Translations under genes and position numbers: made by a program
Part shown: positions 36,698 to 47,619 of the stretch, piece by piece
Layout: every line of letters starts with the position of its first letter
How positions within the stretch are numbered: position 1 is the first letter of the stretch
Assembly (NCBI RefSeq): GCF_003054225.1
Contig: NZ_QBKQ01000003.1
Location: forward strand, 62,001 to 126,000
Direction: 5' to 3'
From: Christiangramia gaetbulicola
Lineage (GTDB): Bacteria > Bacteroidota > Bacteroidia > Flavobacteriales > Flavobacteriaceae
DNA length: 64,000 nt
Notes under the pieces: generated by a model
Database searches by the model: none
The model's input: only the letters and a program-made list of their open reading frames with translations
Told to the model about the DNA's origin: nothing

Positions 36698-37810
36698 ATG
36701 AAATATCAGGCTAAACGTAAAGCGATCATTTTACTTGAAGACGGAACTATTTTTTATGGAAAAGCAGTTGGAAATAAAGAAGGAAGCGCCGTTGGAGAAG
36801 TTTGTTTCAACACCGGAATGACGGGATATCAGGAGATCTTCACAGATCCTTCCTATTTCGGCCAGTTAATGGTGACCACCAATGCCCATATTGGTAACTA
36901 CGGAACCAATGAAGAAGAAAATGAATCTGATAAGGCTAAGATCGCCGGGCTTATTTGTAAGAACTTCAGTTACACCCACTCAAGACCTGCTGCAGATAGA
37001 AGCCTTGAAGACTTCCTGGAGGAGAGCAATATTTTTGCAATTTCAGATGTAGATACCCGTGCTTTGGTAACTTATATCCGTGAGAATGGAGCCATGAACG
37101 CAATAATTTCTACAGATGTGGAAAATATTGATGAGCTTAAAAAGGAGCTTGCAAAAGTACCGGATATGAACGGTCTGGAATTAGCTTCAAAAGTATCAAC
37201 TAAGGAGCCTTATTTCTACGGAAATGAAGATGCAACTTATAAAATTGCTGCCCTGGATGTGGGAATCAAAACGAACATCCTGAGGAATCTTGCGCAAAGA
37301 GATGCTTATATTAAGGTTTTCCCTTATGATGCTACCTATGAGGAAATGAAAGAGTGGAATCCAGATGGATACTTCCTTTCTAATGGCCCTGGAGATCCAC
37401 AACCTCTGGAAAGTGCGATCAACGTGACTAAAACCATTATCGAAAAGGATCATCCATTATTCGGAATTTGTCTGGGTCACCAGATCATTGCGATTGCTAA
37501 TGGGATCAAAACATATAAGATGCACCACGGGCACAGAGGTATTAATCACCCGGTGAAGAATTTGCTTACCGGTAAAGGTGAGATCACTTCACAGAATCAC
37601 GGGTTCTCTGTAGATAAAGAACAGACTGAGGCACATCCAGATGTAGAGGTAACTCACATTTGTTTGAATGACGGCACTGTAGGAGGATTGGCTATGAAAA
37701 GCAAGAATACCTTTTCTGTGCAATATCACCCGGAAGCTAGCCCAGGACCTCATGATGCAAGCTACCTGTTCGATGAGTTTATAGATAGAATCAAATCTGT
37801 AAAAGCTTAA
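36698..37810 (+). CDS. carA: carbamoyl-phosphate synthase small (glutaminase) subunit
   Basis: 370 residues. N-terminal CPSase small-subunit domain (ILLEDGTIFYGKAVG, VCFNTGMTGYQEIFTDPSY) and a C-terminal class I glutamine amidotransferase domain, with nucleophile Cys in FGICLGHQI and the His/Glu pair in QYHPEASPGPHD. It releases ammonia from glutamine for the large subunit CarB, feeding arginine and pyrimidine synthesis. carB is not in the window. It has its own promoter motif and terminator. Confidence 0.97.
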   Translation: MKYQAKRKAIILLEDGTIFYGKAVGNKEGSAVGEVCFNTGMTGYQEIFTDPSYFGQLMVTTNAHIGNYGTNEEENESDKAKIAGLICKNFSYTHSRPAADRSLEDFLEESNIFAISDVDTRALVTYIRENGAMNAIISTDVENIDELKKELAKVPDMNGLELASKVSTKEPYFYGNEDATYKIAALDVGIKTNILRNLAQRDAYIKVFPYDATYEEMKEWNPDGYFLSNGPGDPQPLESAINVTKTIIEKDHPLFGICLGHQIIAIANGIKTYKMHHGHRGINHPVKNLLTGKGEITSQNHGFSVDKEQTEAHPDVEVTHICLNDGTVGGLAMKSKNTFSVQYHPEASPGPHDASYLFDEFIDRIKSVKA

Positions 37811-37834
37811 TACATTCAAAATATTCAAAATAAG

Positions 37835-37860
37835 AAGACCGGATTTATTCCGGTCTTTTT
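37835..37860 (+). terminator. terminator after carA
   Basis: A 9-bp stem AAGACCGGA/TCCGGTCTT, a TTTAT loop and a T tract, 24 bases past the carA stop. Confidence 0.88.
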
Positions 37861-37885
37861 TATTACCCTTAGGGATAAAATAAAA

Positions 37886-37916
37886 TTTGGGTTTATGGAA
37901 TATTGGTTTAGCTTTG
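37886..37916 (+). promoter_or_regulatory. promoter of the small outer-membrane-protein pair
   Basis: TTTG at 37886-37889, exactly 19 bases, then TAGCTTTG at 37909-37916, an exact match to the Bacteroidota consensus. Predicted start near 37922, giving an 18-base leader to the ATG at 37940. Confidence 0.75.
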
Positions 37917-37939
37917 GTTCTTTATTAAAATCCCCCTGA

Positions 37940-38470
37940 ATGAAACATTACCTAATTATTGCTTTTTTATTGATCAGCATTAAATCCTTATCCCAGGATA
38001 TTAAAACAGAAAACCAGTTCTCCCTAAATTTATTGGCGCCTTCAGCTGAATATGAGTTTTCGGTTTCAGACAATTCTACTATAGATTTAGATCTTGGCGT
38101 AGGCTTCGCTTACCATTATTCTTCCATCACCGGTGAGAATTATGGTTTTTACCCGGGTTTCGAGGGACAGTACAGATATTATTACAATTTTGATAAAAGG
38201 GCAGATAAAGGAAAAAAGACCTCAGAGAATTCTGCGAACTACATTGCCGGTGTTGCATCTATCACTAGTGGAAAGCCAATTTTCGGAGATCTTGAGTATG
38301 AAAATGAGTATGGTGCTTTTATTGGTCCTGCCTGGGGATTACAGCGTGTTTATAATAGCGGGTTTAAATTGAACCTGAATTTAGGTCTTGGTCTTGGATT
38401 CAATGACGACGGAGATACTTACTTGAGACCATTATTCGGATTGAGTTTAGGATGGCTGGTCGCAAATTAA
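37940..38470 (+). CDS. small outer-membrane beta-barrel protein, function unknown
   Basis: 176 residues with signal peptide MKHYLIIAFLLISIKSLSQ. The mature part has alternating strands typical of an eight-stranded barrel (SLNLLAPSAEYEFSV, IDLDLGVGFAYHYSS, KLNLNLGLGLGFNDD, ending RPLFGLSLGWLVAN). Function not recognisable. It follows a strong promoter motif and overlaps the next gene by 19 bases in a different frame, so the two form an operon. Confidence 0.75.
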   Translation: MKHYLIIAFLLISIKSLSQDIKTENQFSLNLLAPSAEYEFSVSDNSTIDLDLGVGFAYHYSSITGENYGFYPGFEGQYRYYYNFDKRADKGKKTSENSANYIAGVASITSGKPIFGDLEYENEYGAFIGPAWGLQRVYNSGFKLNLNLGLGLGFNDDGDTYLRPLFGLSLGWLVAN

Positions 38471-39117
38471 TCTTCATATTAGCGCTCTTCTGCAGTGCTG
38501 TTTCTCTCGCGCAAAAACATCCCGTGATTTATGCCGGCGCAGAATACTATCGCGATAAGGGATTTGAAACTAATTCCTATGTCGGCCTGCAATTTGGGTC
38601 ACAATTATTTCAATGGGGGTTTCTGGCTCCAGAAGTTGGGTTTGATGCCTATTTCGGTTCTCCGGCTGAAATGGAATTTAATTACATAGGTGAAGCTAAT
38701 TCGATCCCTGAAGCTAAACTAAAGACTCAATTCTCATCTTATTTCTTTTCAATTACTCCTAAGCTGAAGTTTGGAAATGAAGAGGCAGCTTTAGTGATTT
38801 TGCCACAATACAATATTGGGAAAGTTAGTGCTCGCGGTGATTATCTTGTGTATAACGGAAATCTTTATGCGTTAGAGGACCGTGAAAAAGTATCCGGTAA
38901 TCAATCCTTCTGGAGTATTGCCGTTGGGGTAGAAGGGCAGATATTTGACGTAGATCATCTTTGGTTTTCCTTGTTTCTGAAATATACTCTGCTTAATTCT
39001 GAAGAAATAATTGAAGAACTGGGCTTTCCAGATCAGAATTTTGATCCCGCCGGAGGCAGTTCAGACGGAATTGGCGTCGGTTTTCGTGTTTATTATGATC
39101 TCTTTTCCGCTTTATGA
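38452..39117 (+). CDS. second outer-membrane protein of the pair, function unknown
   Basis: 221 residues with a signal peptide (AGRKLIFILALFCSAVSLAQ) and barrel-like strands (NSYVGLQFGSQLFQWGFLAPE, SIAVGVEGQIFD, GIGVGFRVYYDLFSAL). The 19-base overlap with the upstream barrel gene is long but the ATG at 38452 is the only start that gives a complete signal peptide. No recognised family; likely envelope located. Confidence 0.7.
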   Translation: MAGRKLIFILALFCSAVSLAQKHPVIYAGAEYYRDKGFETNSYVGLQFGSQLFQWGFLAPEVGFDAYFGSPAEMEFNYIGEANSIPEAKLKTQFSSYFFSITPKLKFGNEEAALVILPQYNIGKVSARGDYLVYNGNLYALEDREKVSGNQSFWSIAVGVEGQIFDVDHLWFSLFLKYTLLNSEEIIEELGFPDQNFDPAGGSSDGIGVGFRVYYDLFSAL

Positions 39118-39248
39118 TAAAAAGTTTCTAAACCGAAAACGTTTTAGTGTGTTTTAATGTTATAAATGCTTTAAAACTAAAGGTCTCAGTCGATTTTTAA
39201 TCCTTGTATTTGTATCTTGCAGTTTGTTGAACTAACTAAAAAATTTAA

Positions 39249-40544
<1,296 letters not shown>

Positions 40545-40564
40545 TCTCTAAATACTATAATTCT

Positions 40565-40597
40565 AAAGCCTCTTCGCAAGAAGGGGCTTTTTTTTTG
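40565..40597 (+). terminator. terminator after eno
   Basis: An 11-bp stem (AAAGCCTCTTC pairing with GAAGGGGCTTT, one T-G pair) closed by a GCAA tetraloop and followed by a run of nine T. Confidence 0.9.
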
Positions 40598-40699
40598 GAG
40601 ACAATACCGTATATCCTTTATATTAACAATCATTTAATCAATATCGCATTGATTCCTGTATCTTAATCACTAATTTCAAATTATTAACCAACCATACCA

Positions 40700-42241
40700 T
40701 TGAATACCAATTTTTTATTTGTTGCTGCAGAGAATGATGGCATTCCACGCTGTAAGGCGGGAGGAATGGGAGATGTTGTAAGAGATGTTCCCAGGCAGAT
40801 CGCTGCAAGAGGCGACCAGGCTAAGGTCATTACACCATCTTACTCCAGATTACATACCCAGGAAGCTGAAAAGATTGCCGATGTAAATTTCGTCTTTCGC
40901 GGCGTGCCTCATAATGGGGAGATTTACGAAGTGCCGGGGAAAAAACAAATTGAAGGAGTAAAGCATTATGTATTCCACCATCCAGATATTAAAGCTGGGG
41001 ATATAGCTCATATTTATTTTAATGACCCAGACCAACCCTTTTATACAGATGCTAATGTATTTTCTCTTTTCTGTACGGGTATAGCCGCTGCGATTAGAGA
41101 AGGCGTATTCGGGAAGATCGATATTATTCACCTGCACGACTGGCATACCAGTATGCTGTTATTTCTTAGGGAATTCAATCCCAGGTTCAAGATCCTGAAA
41201 GATATTAGAATAGTTTATTCTATTCATAACCTCGCGATACAGGGTATCAGGCCTTTTGATAATAATTTTTCTTCTGTTCAGGCATTTTTTCCTGATGTGA
41301 ATTATGACCGGGAAAAACTTTACGATCGTCGTTATCCAGATTGTATTAATCTTATGGCAGTTGGAATTCGTCTGGCAGATGCTGTGCATACGGTTTCACC
41401 TTCTTATATGGAGGATATTCAGAAACCCAGTGACCCTCCACATTTTATAGGTGGCGAAGGCCTCGAGGAGGATCTTAAAAAAGCGAGCGAGGAGAAGCGT
41501 TTATTCGGAATATTGAATGGGGCTAATTATACCAATATTACCCAGGTTGAAAAAGGCATTCTTCTTCGTCAGTGTGTAAGAAGATTGTTTAGGTGGTTGC
41601 AGGAAGAGAAAAAAGATTATAAGGCCCACTATCTGGCACACACTGGCGAAAAGATAACACGCTGGCAGGAACATAAGCCAGATTTTATTTGTAGCAGTGT
41701 AGCCAGGTTGACCGAACAAAAATTTTTCTTTTTCAGAGAAGATCCAGAATTATTACCAAGGCTGATGGAAAAGCTTTCCAAAGTAAATGGGGTTTATATT
41801 TTGCTGGGAACTGGCGCACCCGAATATGAATCGATTTTCAGGGAAGCCAGTTATAAATACAAGAATTTTATATTTATCAATGCGCAATCAGATAGCATCA
41901 TAGATATGCTTTACCAGGACTCAGATCTTTATTTGATGCCGAGTCAGTTTGAGCCTTGTGGTATTAGCCAGATGCTGGCCATGAGAAACGGGCAGCCTTG
42001 CCTGGTTCATCATACCGGAGGTTTAAAAGATACCGTAGTGCATATGGAGACCGGTTTCAGTTTTGAAGGAGGAACAATAGGCGAGAAGACCAGTAATTTT
42101 GTTTCGGTATTTTCTGAAGCTGTCGATTTATTTTTCAATGATAAGAAGCAATGGAAGAAGATTTGTGCCAATGCTAAAAAGCAAAGATTTACCTGGGAGA
42201 AATCTGTAGATGAATATTATAAAGATCTATACCGAATTTAA
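40700..42241 (+). CDS. GT5-family glycogen/starch synthase-like glycosyltransferase
   Basis: 513 residues. N-terminal starch-synthase catalytic domain with the ADP-glucose-binding KAGGMGDVVRDVP loop (K-x-G-G-x-x-D-V), and HLHDWHTSML. The C-terminal GT-B domain carries PSQFEPCGISQMLAMRNGQP, the E-x7-E type retaining-GT motif, and HHTGGLKDTV. Family members transfer glucose from a nucleotide sugar to an alpha-1,4-glucan. The start is a TTG at 40700; no ATG gives the complete N-terminal domain. No glgB, glgC or debranching gene is adjacent, so the product is inferred from the family only. Confidence 0.85.
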   Translation: MNTNFLFVAAENDGIPRCKAGGMGDVVRDVPRQIAARGDQAKVITPSYSRLHTQEAEKIADVNFVFRGVPHNGEIYEVPGKKQIEGVKHYVFHHPDIKAGDIAHIYFNDPDQPFYTDANVFSLFCTGIAAAIREGVFGKIDIIHLHDWHTSMLLFLREFNPRFKILKDIRIVYSIHNLAIQGIRPFDNNFSSVQAFFPDVNYDREKLYDRRYPDCINLMAVGIRLADAVHTVSPSYMEDIQKPSDPPHFIGGEGLEEDLKKASEEKRLFGILNGANYTNITQVEKGILLRQCVRRLFRWLQEEKKDYKAHYLAHTGEKITRWQEHKPDFICSSVARLTEQKFFFFREDPELLPRLMEKLSKVNGVYILLGTGAPEYESIFREASYKYKNFIFINAQSDSIIDMLYQDSDLYLMPSQFEPCGISQMLAMRNGQPCLVHHTGGLKDTVVHMETGFSFEGGTIGEKTSNFVSVFSEAVDLFFNDKKQWKKICANAKKQRFTWEKSVDEYYKDLYRI

Positions 42242-42510
42242 AATCATGAGGTTTTCTGAAAGCCTTCACGTGCTAAAGAAGCTGTCTATTTCTATATAGA
42301 GACTTAATATTTTAAACAGGATTTTTTCCATATTCCAGTCTTTCTTATTAAAACTGCCTTAAGTTTTTGGTAGACTATAGTTAAAATTCACGAAAACTGA
42401 ATAAAATCAAGCTATTTGTGAAATTTCCTTACCAAGCTTAAAATTATTTTAACACTAAATTTCGTAATTTAGCAATCCTTAAAAATTAATCTAAAAGAAC
42501 TATATATAAT

Positions 42511-43794
42511 ATGTCTAAAACAGCGACACTCGAATTTGACGGAAAGAAATATGAGTTTCCCGTTACTGTGGGAACCGAAGATGAAATAGGGATAGATATT
42601 AAAAAACTACGTGCAGAAGCAGGTCTTATTACTTTAGACCCTGGGTTTAAAAATACTGGAAGCTGCGAGAGTGCTATCACATTTTTAGACGGTGAAAAAG
42701 GTATTTTAAGATATCGTGGTTATGCTATAGAGGATCTTGCTGAAAAAGCTGATTTTCTTGAAGTAGCATATCTTTTGATATTTGGAGAACTTCCGAATAA
42801 AGCACAACTTGAAAAGTTCACTAATGATATTAAAGAACAGTCTCATGTAGATGAAGAGATGAAGAAGATCCTTGACGGATTTCCAAAGTCTGCTCACCCA
42901 ATGGGCGTTCTTTCATCTTTGACAAGTGCCTTGATCGCTTTTAATCCATCTTCTGTTGATGTTTCTTCTGAAGAGGATATGTATAAGGCTATTGTAAAGA
43001 TCTTAGGTAAATTCCCTGTACTTGCTGCATGGACATTAAGAAAGAAAAATAGTCTCCCATTAAATTATGGAGATGAGGATCTTGGTTATGTAGAGAACCT
43101 GCATAAAATGATGTTCGAGAAACCTAATAAGACTTACAATGTAGATAAGGCAGTTATCGATGCATTAGATAAATTATTGATATTACACGCAGATCATGAG
43201 CAAAACTGTTCTACTTCTACAGTAAGAATGGTTGGATCATCACATGCAGGTCTATTTGCGTCACTTTCTGCAGGTATTTCTGCACTTTGGGGACCACTTC
43301 ATGGTGGAGCAAACCAGGCGGTGATAGAAATGCTTGAAAAGATCAAGGAAGACGGTGGGGATACTCACAAATTCATGCAAAAGGCAAAGGATAAGGAAGA
43401 TCCTTTCCGTTTGATGGGCTTTGGACACCGTGTATATAAGAACTTTGATCCTAGAGCTAAGATCATCAAGAAATCTGCAGATGAAGTTCTTGGTCAGTTA
43501 GGTGTTGAGGATCCGGTACTTGATATCGCTAAAGGACTTGAGAAAGAAGCGTTGGAAGATGATTATTTCGTAAAAAGAAAACTATATCCAAATGTAGATT
43601 TCTATTCAGGGATCATTTATCGTGCGCTTGGAATTCCAGTGGATATGTTCACGGTAATGTTTGCTTTAGGTAGACTTCCAGGATGGATCGCACAATGGAG
43701 AGAAATGAGATTGAAGAAAGAACCAATCGGGCGTCCACGTCAGATATACATAGGTGAAAATCACAGAGATTTCAAACCTCTTGGTAGTAGATAA
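42511..43794 (+). CDS. gltA: citrate synthase
   Basis: 427 residues, the larger (type II, E. coli-like) form with an N-terminal beta-rich domain (ATLEFDGKKYEFPVTVGTE). Catalytic His in LHADHEQNCSTS and in WGPLHGGANQAV, and Asp in GFGHRVYKNFDPRA region. Condenses acetyl-CoA and oxaloacetate in the TCA cycle. Transcribed alone, ending at a shared terminator facing the GT2 operon. Confidence 0.97.
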   Translation: MSKTATLEFDGKKYEFPVTVGTEDEIGIDIKKLRAEAGLITLDPGFKNTGSCESAITFLDGEKGILRYRGYAIEDLAEKADFLEVAYLLIFGELPNKAQLEKFTNDIKEQSHVDEEMKKILDGFPKSAHPMGVLSSLTSALIAFNPSSVDVSSEEDMYKAIVKILGKFPVLAAWTLRKKNSLPLNYGDEDLGYVENLHKMMFEKPNKTYNVDKAVIDALDKLLILHADHEQNCSTSTVRMVGSSHAGLFASLSAGISALWGPLHGGANQAVIEMLEKIKEDGGDTHKFMQKAKDKEDPFRLMGFGHRVYKNFDPRAKIIKKSADEVLGQLGVEDPVLDIAKGLEKEALEDDYFVKRKLYPNVDFYSGIIYRALGIPVDMFTVMFALGRLPGWIAQWREMRLKKEPIGRPRQIYIGENHRDFKPLGSR

Positions 43795-43824
43795 ATATCA
43801 GATTTTATCTGAAACTAATTAATT

Positions 43825-43856
43825 AAAAAAGCTTCATCATAGGATGGAGCTTTTTT
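43825..43856. terminator. bidirectional terminator between gltA and the GT2-GH26 operon
   Basis: A 14-bp stem: six A/T pairs then GCTTCATC/GATGGAGC (one T-G pair), with an ATAG loop. The right arm overlaps the stop codon of the GT2-GH26 gene by two bases, so it serves both convergent transcripts. Confidence 0.88.
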
Positions 43857-46800
43857 ATTTTTCGGTTATTAGGGGTGTGTTGAGTTTTGTAATGCTGCGC
43901 ATAACAAAATCCTCGGAAGGAGATTTAACGGTTAACAGCAACCGGTAAAAATCGTAATCATGTGGAATCTTTAAGGAAAGTTCGGGCTTATTACCTAATT
44001 TTTTCAATGCTAGAGGATTATTAAAAGTATCAGTTTTAATGAGGGTCCATTCATATAAATAATCCTCTTCTATTTTATTCCCATAAAACCATTTGCCATT
44101 TGAAAATAACATAGCCTGATAAGAAACTTTTTCTGAAGGAATTAAAGAAATGGCTGGTTTTAAAATTCCTATTTTAGTCTGGTTTGTTTTAATTTTTTTA
44201 TTGCTCCAGTGATTGCTTAAATTTTTAAAATTCAGCTTTTTTCTGCCTTCAAAATCTAATAGACCGTCAAAACTTAATTTATTACTCAATCGTTCATCCT
44301 GCCAGTTTTCTACGATAAGTGGTGTATCGTCAATTTTCATGTTTAAGCCTATATCGGCAGATATAGAACTGATTATTAAAGGAATCTTATTTTGATTTGC
44401 GAAATGAATGGTCTCTTTTAGAAATACAGTATCCTTTACGATCAGGCCAAAATAATCTATAGGAACAGTTTTAACGATATCTTTCATTATTGATCTAGTA
44501 TCGGCATTCAGCTCAAGATCGAGGATCAAAGGAATGCTTATATTACGTGCCTTTATTCTTGAAAAGACACTGCTATACCATTCTATGCTTGCTTCTCTTT
44601 CTTCAAATAGCAATGGCTTGATGAAATTTGATCCCGACGGCAGGTTAAATGAAAGTCCGGTGATATTCGGAAGAGTTTTTAATTCTTCAATCTTCTCCAG
44701 AATGGAATTCTCAAAATACCCCAGTTTAGATCTATCTTCTAAAAAATATTTCGGAGTTAATTCCCTGAAGTCATAAATAATATTCACATTTTGGTCAAGG
44801 GCATATTTCAAGGTGTTTCGCTCATAAACATTTCCTCCAGGGTAGTGAATGGTATTAATTCCATGTTCGTTCATTAGTTTAAAATCTTCTAATAAAGTTT
44901 CGCGACTAAGAACATAATAATTATCCTTCCAGTTTAAACCTTTTTTATAGCGAACTCCTTTTGGCTTTTCATTAAACTTTAATTGTTCGTCAAAAACCAC
45001 GATTCTATCCTTTTTAGATTCAAATGCGGTTCTTTTTGAATCTGCGAAACTTTTTAAATAGCTGATAGAATCTGTAGTCCAATCCAGGTATTTTTTCGGA
45101 TAAATTTTACCTACCGGAATATTATCGTCAAATGCACTATTGAACATGACCACGGCTGCGATCTCATTGTAATTATTCTTTAATTCTCTTGCGGCATTTT
45201 TTAACCATTGAGATTGATTCCCATTGTGCTTTATTGAACCAAATTCGGCAAGCATTACCGGTTTTCTGGTAAACCAGTACAATTTATCATGAAAACGCTG
45301 GTATAATTTTTCGAATGCTACACTTTTCCCATTCATATTTAATGGGCCGTAATTTAAAATTGTAAAACCAACCCAGTCCACATACTCATCTCCTGGATAA
45401 AATTTCCCCATGCCTTTAGCCTTCCAGGGATTCCAAACGAACATTGTTTTTTTAGCTCCCTGAGCTTTAAGGATCTTATAAATATGTTTCCAGGCTAATT
45501 TGAATTCTTCAGGATGCTTAGCATTTGTTTGACTCCAGGGATATTGTGGGTTGTCAAACTCATGGGCAAATCGCAAAAATACAGGTTTGTCAAATTCGGC
45601 AAGAGCCCTCCCGAAATTAGCAATGTAAGTGTCATAATCTCCACTGGAGATTCTTTGAAAAATGCTCCTTTTTTCAGCAACCCTGGCGGAGTCTGATATA
45701 ACTGGAAGCCATGGTTCCCAGGTTATCATAGGGATTGCTCCTTTCCTCGCAATTGAATCCATTAATTGACCTGGAATAAGCTCATTCTGCCCTATATCCC
45801 ACCCAAGATAAAATGATATGATGTCGAAATCTACATTTTGTTTTTCTTCTATTTGATTAATTTGATTCAGGTTTACCAGGCCCGTATCCTTTTCGGGATG
45901 ATATATGCCTAAATAGGAATCCTTTTTAATTTCATGATACTGTGGAGATATTTTGTCCCATTTGGCCAGATCATTCTTTTGTTTGAAATGTAACGATCCT
46001 ACCAGGATAAATAAAAGTAATGGCAAGGCTGCAAACCTGGTAATTGAGAAAATTGAATTTCCTGTTTTGAATAATTTTGATCGGAAAATATTCAGATCTG
46101 TTAGAATTTCCTGATTTAAGTTATTCTTTAGAATGTTATTTTCATTAGTGGTTTTTATTGTTAGGTAAACTCCCAGAAGCATAATTATAGCGTTAAAGAT
46201 GGCAAAACCAGCCATAACCAGGGTAAAGGGTGTAAAATCTCTCATGAGACCAATGTATACCGCGAAGAGAGATAAGAAGGCTACAATAGAGTTGGGAATT
46301 ATAATCTTCAGATTGGTGGCGAATTCATTTTCCTTTGGTGTTGGCAGATAAGGGATGTTTTTATCTATAATAGTATAAAATAAGCCCAGAATGTAGATCC
46401 ACCAGGTGTTTATCTCCAGGAGACCACCTATTAAATGAAACCCTCTTTCTTTTTTATTAATTACCCATTTCTGTATAAAAGTTCTAATTAAGATAGAGCT
46501 AATCACAACTGGTAAGAGAACAAGAGCAAAGTCTATTACGTTCCCTTTCCAGGGCGTAACTGAAAATAAGAGTGAAATTATCGGGATCAGGAAATTTATC
46601 AAATAGATAACTCCGCTCAGGTAATGAAGTGGTAAAATTCCAAAGTGTACCTTCTGCCGTAAAGAAAAATCTATATAAAGTTTTGGATATACCTTAAAGA
46701 GGAGCTCGAAGGTTCCCCTTGCCCACTTTAGCTGTTGTTTAAAATAACTGGTAAGGTTAGAAGGAGCAAGCCCCTGAGCTAACACTTCCGGAAGATATAC

Positions 46801-47619
46801 CGCTTGCCATCCTTTTGCATAAAGTTGCATGGCAGTATGCATATCCTCGCAAAGGCCAGGAGCATGACCTCCTATGCTATCTAAAGCAGACCTTCGAAAA
46901 ACGCAATTAGCACCTATGGCGTTCACACTCTTATATGAATTAAGAGTCATCATCATGGGTCCGTAAAACTGAAAAGTTTGTTCAGCTGCACCACGAGCTA
47001 CTAAGGTTTCTTTGATATTGTAATATCCCTGAACAGTTTGTACAAAGGCAATTTTAGGATCTGTGAAATAGGGTAAGACCGTATCAAGAAAATCCGGATC
47101 TGGAATATGATCTGGATCCAGGATTACCGCGATCTCTCCTGTTGCTACTTTTTCAAGAGCATTATTTATGTTTCCAGCCTTAGCATCTTTTCTGTTATTC
47201 CTAGTGACATGATGGATACCATTTTCTAAACAGAATTTTTTTAGATAGAGATCGTTAGCCTCATCACATAAATAAGTTTCGTGGGGATATTTAATTTTCA
47301 GGATCGCCTCCAGAGTCGTAATGATCATTTGGCGAGGTTCACCAGGGAAATAAGTAGTTAATACATCTACGGTGAATTCCTTTTTCTTCTCTGGGATTTT
47401 TGGGATAGAGATGTTGGAATAGTTATACCACAGATAAAGTTTTTTCAGAATTCCGTAGAAGAGACTAATTAGTAAAAGACCAAAAAGAAATAAATTACCC
47501 CAGTATTCTTCGTTCAAGAAAAAGAATATAAAGTTGAGGATACTTACGATCCCAAGGAGGATCAAAAACTTAATGATCCTGTCCTCATTTTTAGTGGGGG
47601 CTTTTATTTTATTCCTCAT
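43855..47619 (-). CDS. GT2 polysaccharide synthase fused to a GH26 domain and a GH-like third domain
   Basis: 1254 residues in three parts. (1) Membrane GT2 synthase of the cellulose-synthase type: two N-terminal helices (about 17-58), a cytoplasmic GT domain with D119, D168-x-D170 (LDPDH), E258-D259 and QQLKW (295-299, a QxxRW variant with Lys), then four to five helices up to about residue 488 and another at 529-545. No PilZ domain is visible. (2) A GH26-type TIM barrel, about 560-850, with predicted acid/base E687 in RFAHEF and nucleophile E792 in MLAEFG. (3) About 885-1254, a TIM-barrel-plus-beta region resembling the lipoprotein hydrolase encoded upstream but apparently lacking its two catalytic Glu. 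The topology places domains 2 and 3 in the periplasm (inference). It overlaps the upstream gene by 11 bases. The glycan made is unknown; GH26 enzymes act on beta-mannans and beta-1,3/1,4-glucans. Confidence 0.88.
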   Translation of the reverse strand: MRNKIKAPTKNEDRIIKFLILLGIVSILNFIFFFLNEEYWGNLFLFGLLLISLFYGILKKLYLWYNYSNISIPKIPEKKKEFTVDVLTTYFPGEPRQMIITTLEAILKIKYPHETYLCDEANDLYLKKFCLENGIHHVTRNNRKDAKAGNINNALEKVATGEIAVILDPDHIPDPDFLDTVLPYFTDPKIAFVQTVQGYYNIKETLVARGAAEQTFQFYGPMMMTLNSYKSVNAIGANCVFRRSALDSIGGHAPGLCEDMHTAMQLYAKGWQAVYLPEVLAQGLAPSNLTSYFKQQLKWARGTFELLFKVYPKLYIDFSLRQKVHFGILPLHYLSGVIYLINFLIPIISLLFSVTPWKGNVIDFALVLLPVVISSILIRTFIQKWVINKKERGFHLIGGLLEINTWWIYILGLFYTIIDKNIPYLPTPKENEFATNLKIIIPNSIVAFLSLFAVYIGLMRDFTPFTLVMAGFAIFNAIIMLLGVYLTIKTTNENNILKNNLNQEILTDLNIFRSKLFKTGNSIFSITRFAALPLLLFILVGSLHFKQKNDLAKWDKISPQYHEIKKDSYLGIYHPEKDTGLVNLNQINQIEEKQNVDFDIISFYLGWDIGQNELIPGQLMDSIARKGAIPMITWEPWLPVISDSARVAEKRSIFQRISSGDYDTYIANFGRALAEFDKPVFLRFAHEFDNPQYPWSQTNAKHPEEFKLAWKHIYKILKAQGAKKTMFVWNPWKAKGMGKFYPGDEYVDWVGFTILNYGPLNMNGKSVAFEKLYQRFHDKLYWFTRKPVMLAEFGSIKHNGNQSQWLKNAARELKNNYNEIAAVVMFNSAFDDNIPVGKIYPKKYLDWTTDSISYLKSFADSKRTAFESKKDRIVVFDEQLKFNEKPKGVRYKKGLNWKDNYYVLSRETLLEDFKLMNEHGINTIHYPGGNVYERNTLKYALDQNVNIIYDFRELTPKYFLEDRSKLGYFENSILEKIEELKTLPNITGLSFNLPSGSNFIKPLLFEEREASIEWYSSVFSRIKARNISIPLILDLELNADTRSIMKDIVKTVPIDYFGLIVKDTVFLKETIHFANQNKIPLIISSISADIGLNMKIDDTPLIVENWQDERLSNKLSFDGLLDFEGRKKLNFKNLSNHWSNKKIKTNQTKIGILKPAISLIPSEKVSYQAMLFSNGKWFYGNKIEEDYLYEWTLIKTDTFNNPLALKKLGNKPELSLKIPHDYDFYRLLLTVKSPSEDFVMRSITKLNTPLITEK

